Assembly: GCF_015191005.1 (NCBI RefSeq)
Contig: NZ_CP040442.1
Span: 1,612,001 to 1,676,000, forward strand
Direction: 5' to 3'
Source: Kaistella flava (ex Peng et al. 2021)
GTDB lineage: Bacteria > Bacteroidota > Bacteroidia > Flavobacteriales > Weeksellaceae
Length of the DNA stretch: 64,000 nucleotides
A program made the position numbers and the translations under genes. Positions 63,333 through 64,000 of the stretch are shown here, piece by piece (position 1 is the first letter of the stretch; every line of letters begins with the position of its first letter). Under the pieces are notes generated by a model, which was not told the DNA's origin, did not search any database, and saw only the letters and a program-made list of their open reading frames with translations.

Positions 63333-63584
63333 TTAACACTTACATCTTTTTTTGCAACATTTTGAGGCAAATTGAGTTTTGAATTTATTTTTCAACTCCT
63401 CATATTTGTCCTTATCTAATTCACGGATTTTATCAACAACTCCAAACGCTGTTTTTTCTTTAATACCGTATTCCGCAAAAATAGCTTTCATCGTTTTTCT
63501 TCTGTCAGCCATTTTTTTTACCAGCATTGCAATTCCTACAACTGCAAGCGCTCCCAAGACCCCTTTAACATTTGAATTTTTCAT
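63333..63584 (-). CDS. Small membrane protein with CCKK tail
   Basis: An 83-residue protein. An N-terminal hydrophobic helix (VLGALAVVGIAMLV) is followed by a basic helix (KKMADRRKTMKAIFAEYG) and a charged coiled region. It ends SKCCKKRCKC, four cysteines in nine residues. It could be a membrane-anchored metal or thiol sensor, but I do not recognise the family. Its tail resembles the CCKK core of the small ORF at 62177, 1 kb away. Confidence 0.6.
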   Translation of the reverse strand: MKNSNVKGVLGALAVVGIAMLVKKMADRRKTMKAIFAEYGIKEKTAFGVVDKIRELDKDKYEELKNKFKTQFASKCCKKRCKC

Positions 63585-64000
63585 TTTTTTAAATTTTAAA
63601 TTTTGAGTTATACTGATGTTCTCTTTATTAAAGAAGAATGAACTTCATTTTCACCTTAGATTCTTTAATTTTTAAAGCAGGCGAAAACATTATTCTTTGC
63701 AAAACAGATGCATCAGTTAAAAATTTACTTTAAATCTATTTTGAATTTTATTATGTAAAATGCAGCAATGATTATTCCATAAAAAAAGCAGGTAAAAAAC
63801 CTGCCAATATTTACTTTTATTGAAGAAACCTATTTTAAAATGAGCAAAACCCGTCTATCGGGAATAATACTTAGTTGAGCTTTCAGAAAATAAAAAATCT
63901 CTAAAAATCATAATTAAACTGTTAAAATTTATCGACAGAATTTAACGTTCGGGAAAATAATCTATAAAAGCTTAATTAGTTTCGGCCAGATTTTTAAGCA
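63585..64000. other. Right-edge gap with a terminator hairpin
   Basis: Mostly AT-rich. A perfect 6-bp hairpin GCAGGT/ACCTGC lies at 63788-63804 with A and T runs. At the very edge the minus strand may carry the tail of a gene ending near 63962 or in another frame close by, but under 40 nt are visible and no call is made. Confidence 0.5.
63788..63804 (-). terminator. Probable terminator for a gene beyond the right edge
   Basis: GCAGGT/ACCTGC stem with an A5 loop and a T-run on the minus strand. No gene in the window ends just before it, so it probably serves an off-window minus-strand gene. Confidence 0.5.

Noticed and set aside
63962..64000. C-terminal tail of a minus-strand gene at the right edge
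   Set aside because: Fewer than 40 nt are visible and two frames give plausible tails, so no gene call is supportable.
1..64000. CRISPR array, rRNA or tRNA genes
   Set aside because: None seen by reading; the only short tandem repeat is the arsM heptamer, whose units have no spacers.

Overview
The window is a chromosomal segment of a member of the Bacteroidota, most probably Flavobacteriia/Weeksellaceae close to Chryseobacterium or Kaistella. Support is AT-rich DNA, TAnnTTTG-type -7 promoter elements, Bacteroidota-typical proteins (GSCFA, WbqC and DUF5683 proteins, a fused SecDF, a long multi-membrane signal peptidase I, a TonB with a cytoplasmic N-terminus) and dispersed hairpin repeats in the intergenic gaps. 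No rRNA, tRNA, CRISPR array, intact IS element or prophage was seen. Almost all the content is core genome, so the interest lies in small gene clusters and the non-coding DNA.

Layout. 1-3.9 kb: a minus-strand operon of a UbiA-type phosphoribosyltransferase, a DprE1-like oxidase, a DprE2-like reductase and a HAD phosphatase, followed by a cysteine desulfurase cut by the left edge. This looks like a polyprenyl-phosphoryl-arabinose (mycobacterial DPA-type) pathway. 4-7.7 kb: cell-envelope lipoproteins, a subtilase and a WbqC protein. 7.9-14 kb: lepB, dapB, a DUF5683 gene, parB, parA and tonB; the parA upstream gap holds two perfect inverted DnaA boxes. 14.2-20 kb: purA, then plus-strand hpt, adk, obg, a DUF6438 lipoprotein and a DEAD-box helicase. 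20-28.4 kb: acyltransferase, TatD, GSCFA, polyprenyl synthase, a phosphate transporter pair and a second DEAD-box helicase. 28.8-39.4 kb: a lone Bro-N gene, DUF2461, TlpA-like thioredoxin, alpha-amylase, a polysaccharide flippase with two glycosyltransferases, an amidohydrolase and YciI. 39.4-48.4 kb: polA, PAP2 phosphatase, TatA-like protein, MFS exporter, secDF. 48.6-49.1 kb: a decayed zinc-ribbon gene. 49.3-58.7 kb: SDR, arsM and arsR with a heptamer repeat between them, DedA, prfB, a lipoprotein, SPFH, dgt and a calcium-repeat lipoprotein. 59-64 kb: gcvP, an unlisted 50-residue cysteine-rich small ORF, a tail-anchored J-domain protein and a second small CCKK-ending protein.

Working together: the flippase, glycosyltransferases, WbqC, polyprenyl synthase and the DPA-like operon could all feed envelope glycan assembly, while LepB, SecDF and the Tat protein handle export. 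The most noteworthy signals are the DPA-like operon, the inverted DnaA boxes, three copies of a structured intergenic element (7.8, 45.2 and 58.8 kb), the heptamer satellite in front of arsM, the zinc-ribbon pseudogene, and the cysteine-rich small ORF lying 4 nt behind a -7 element.
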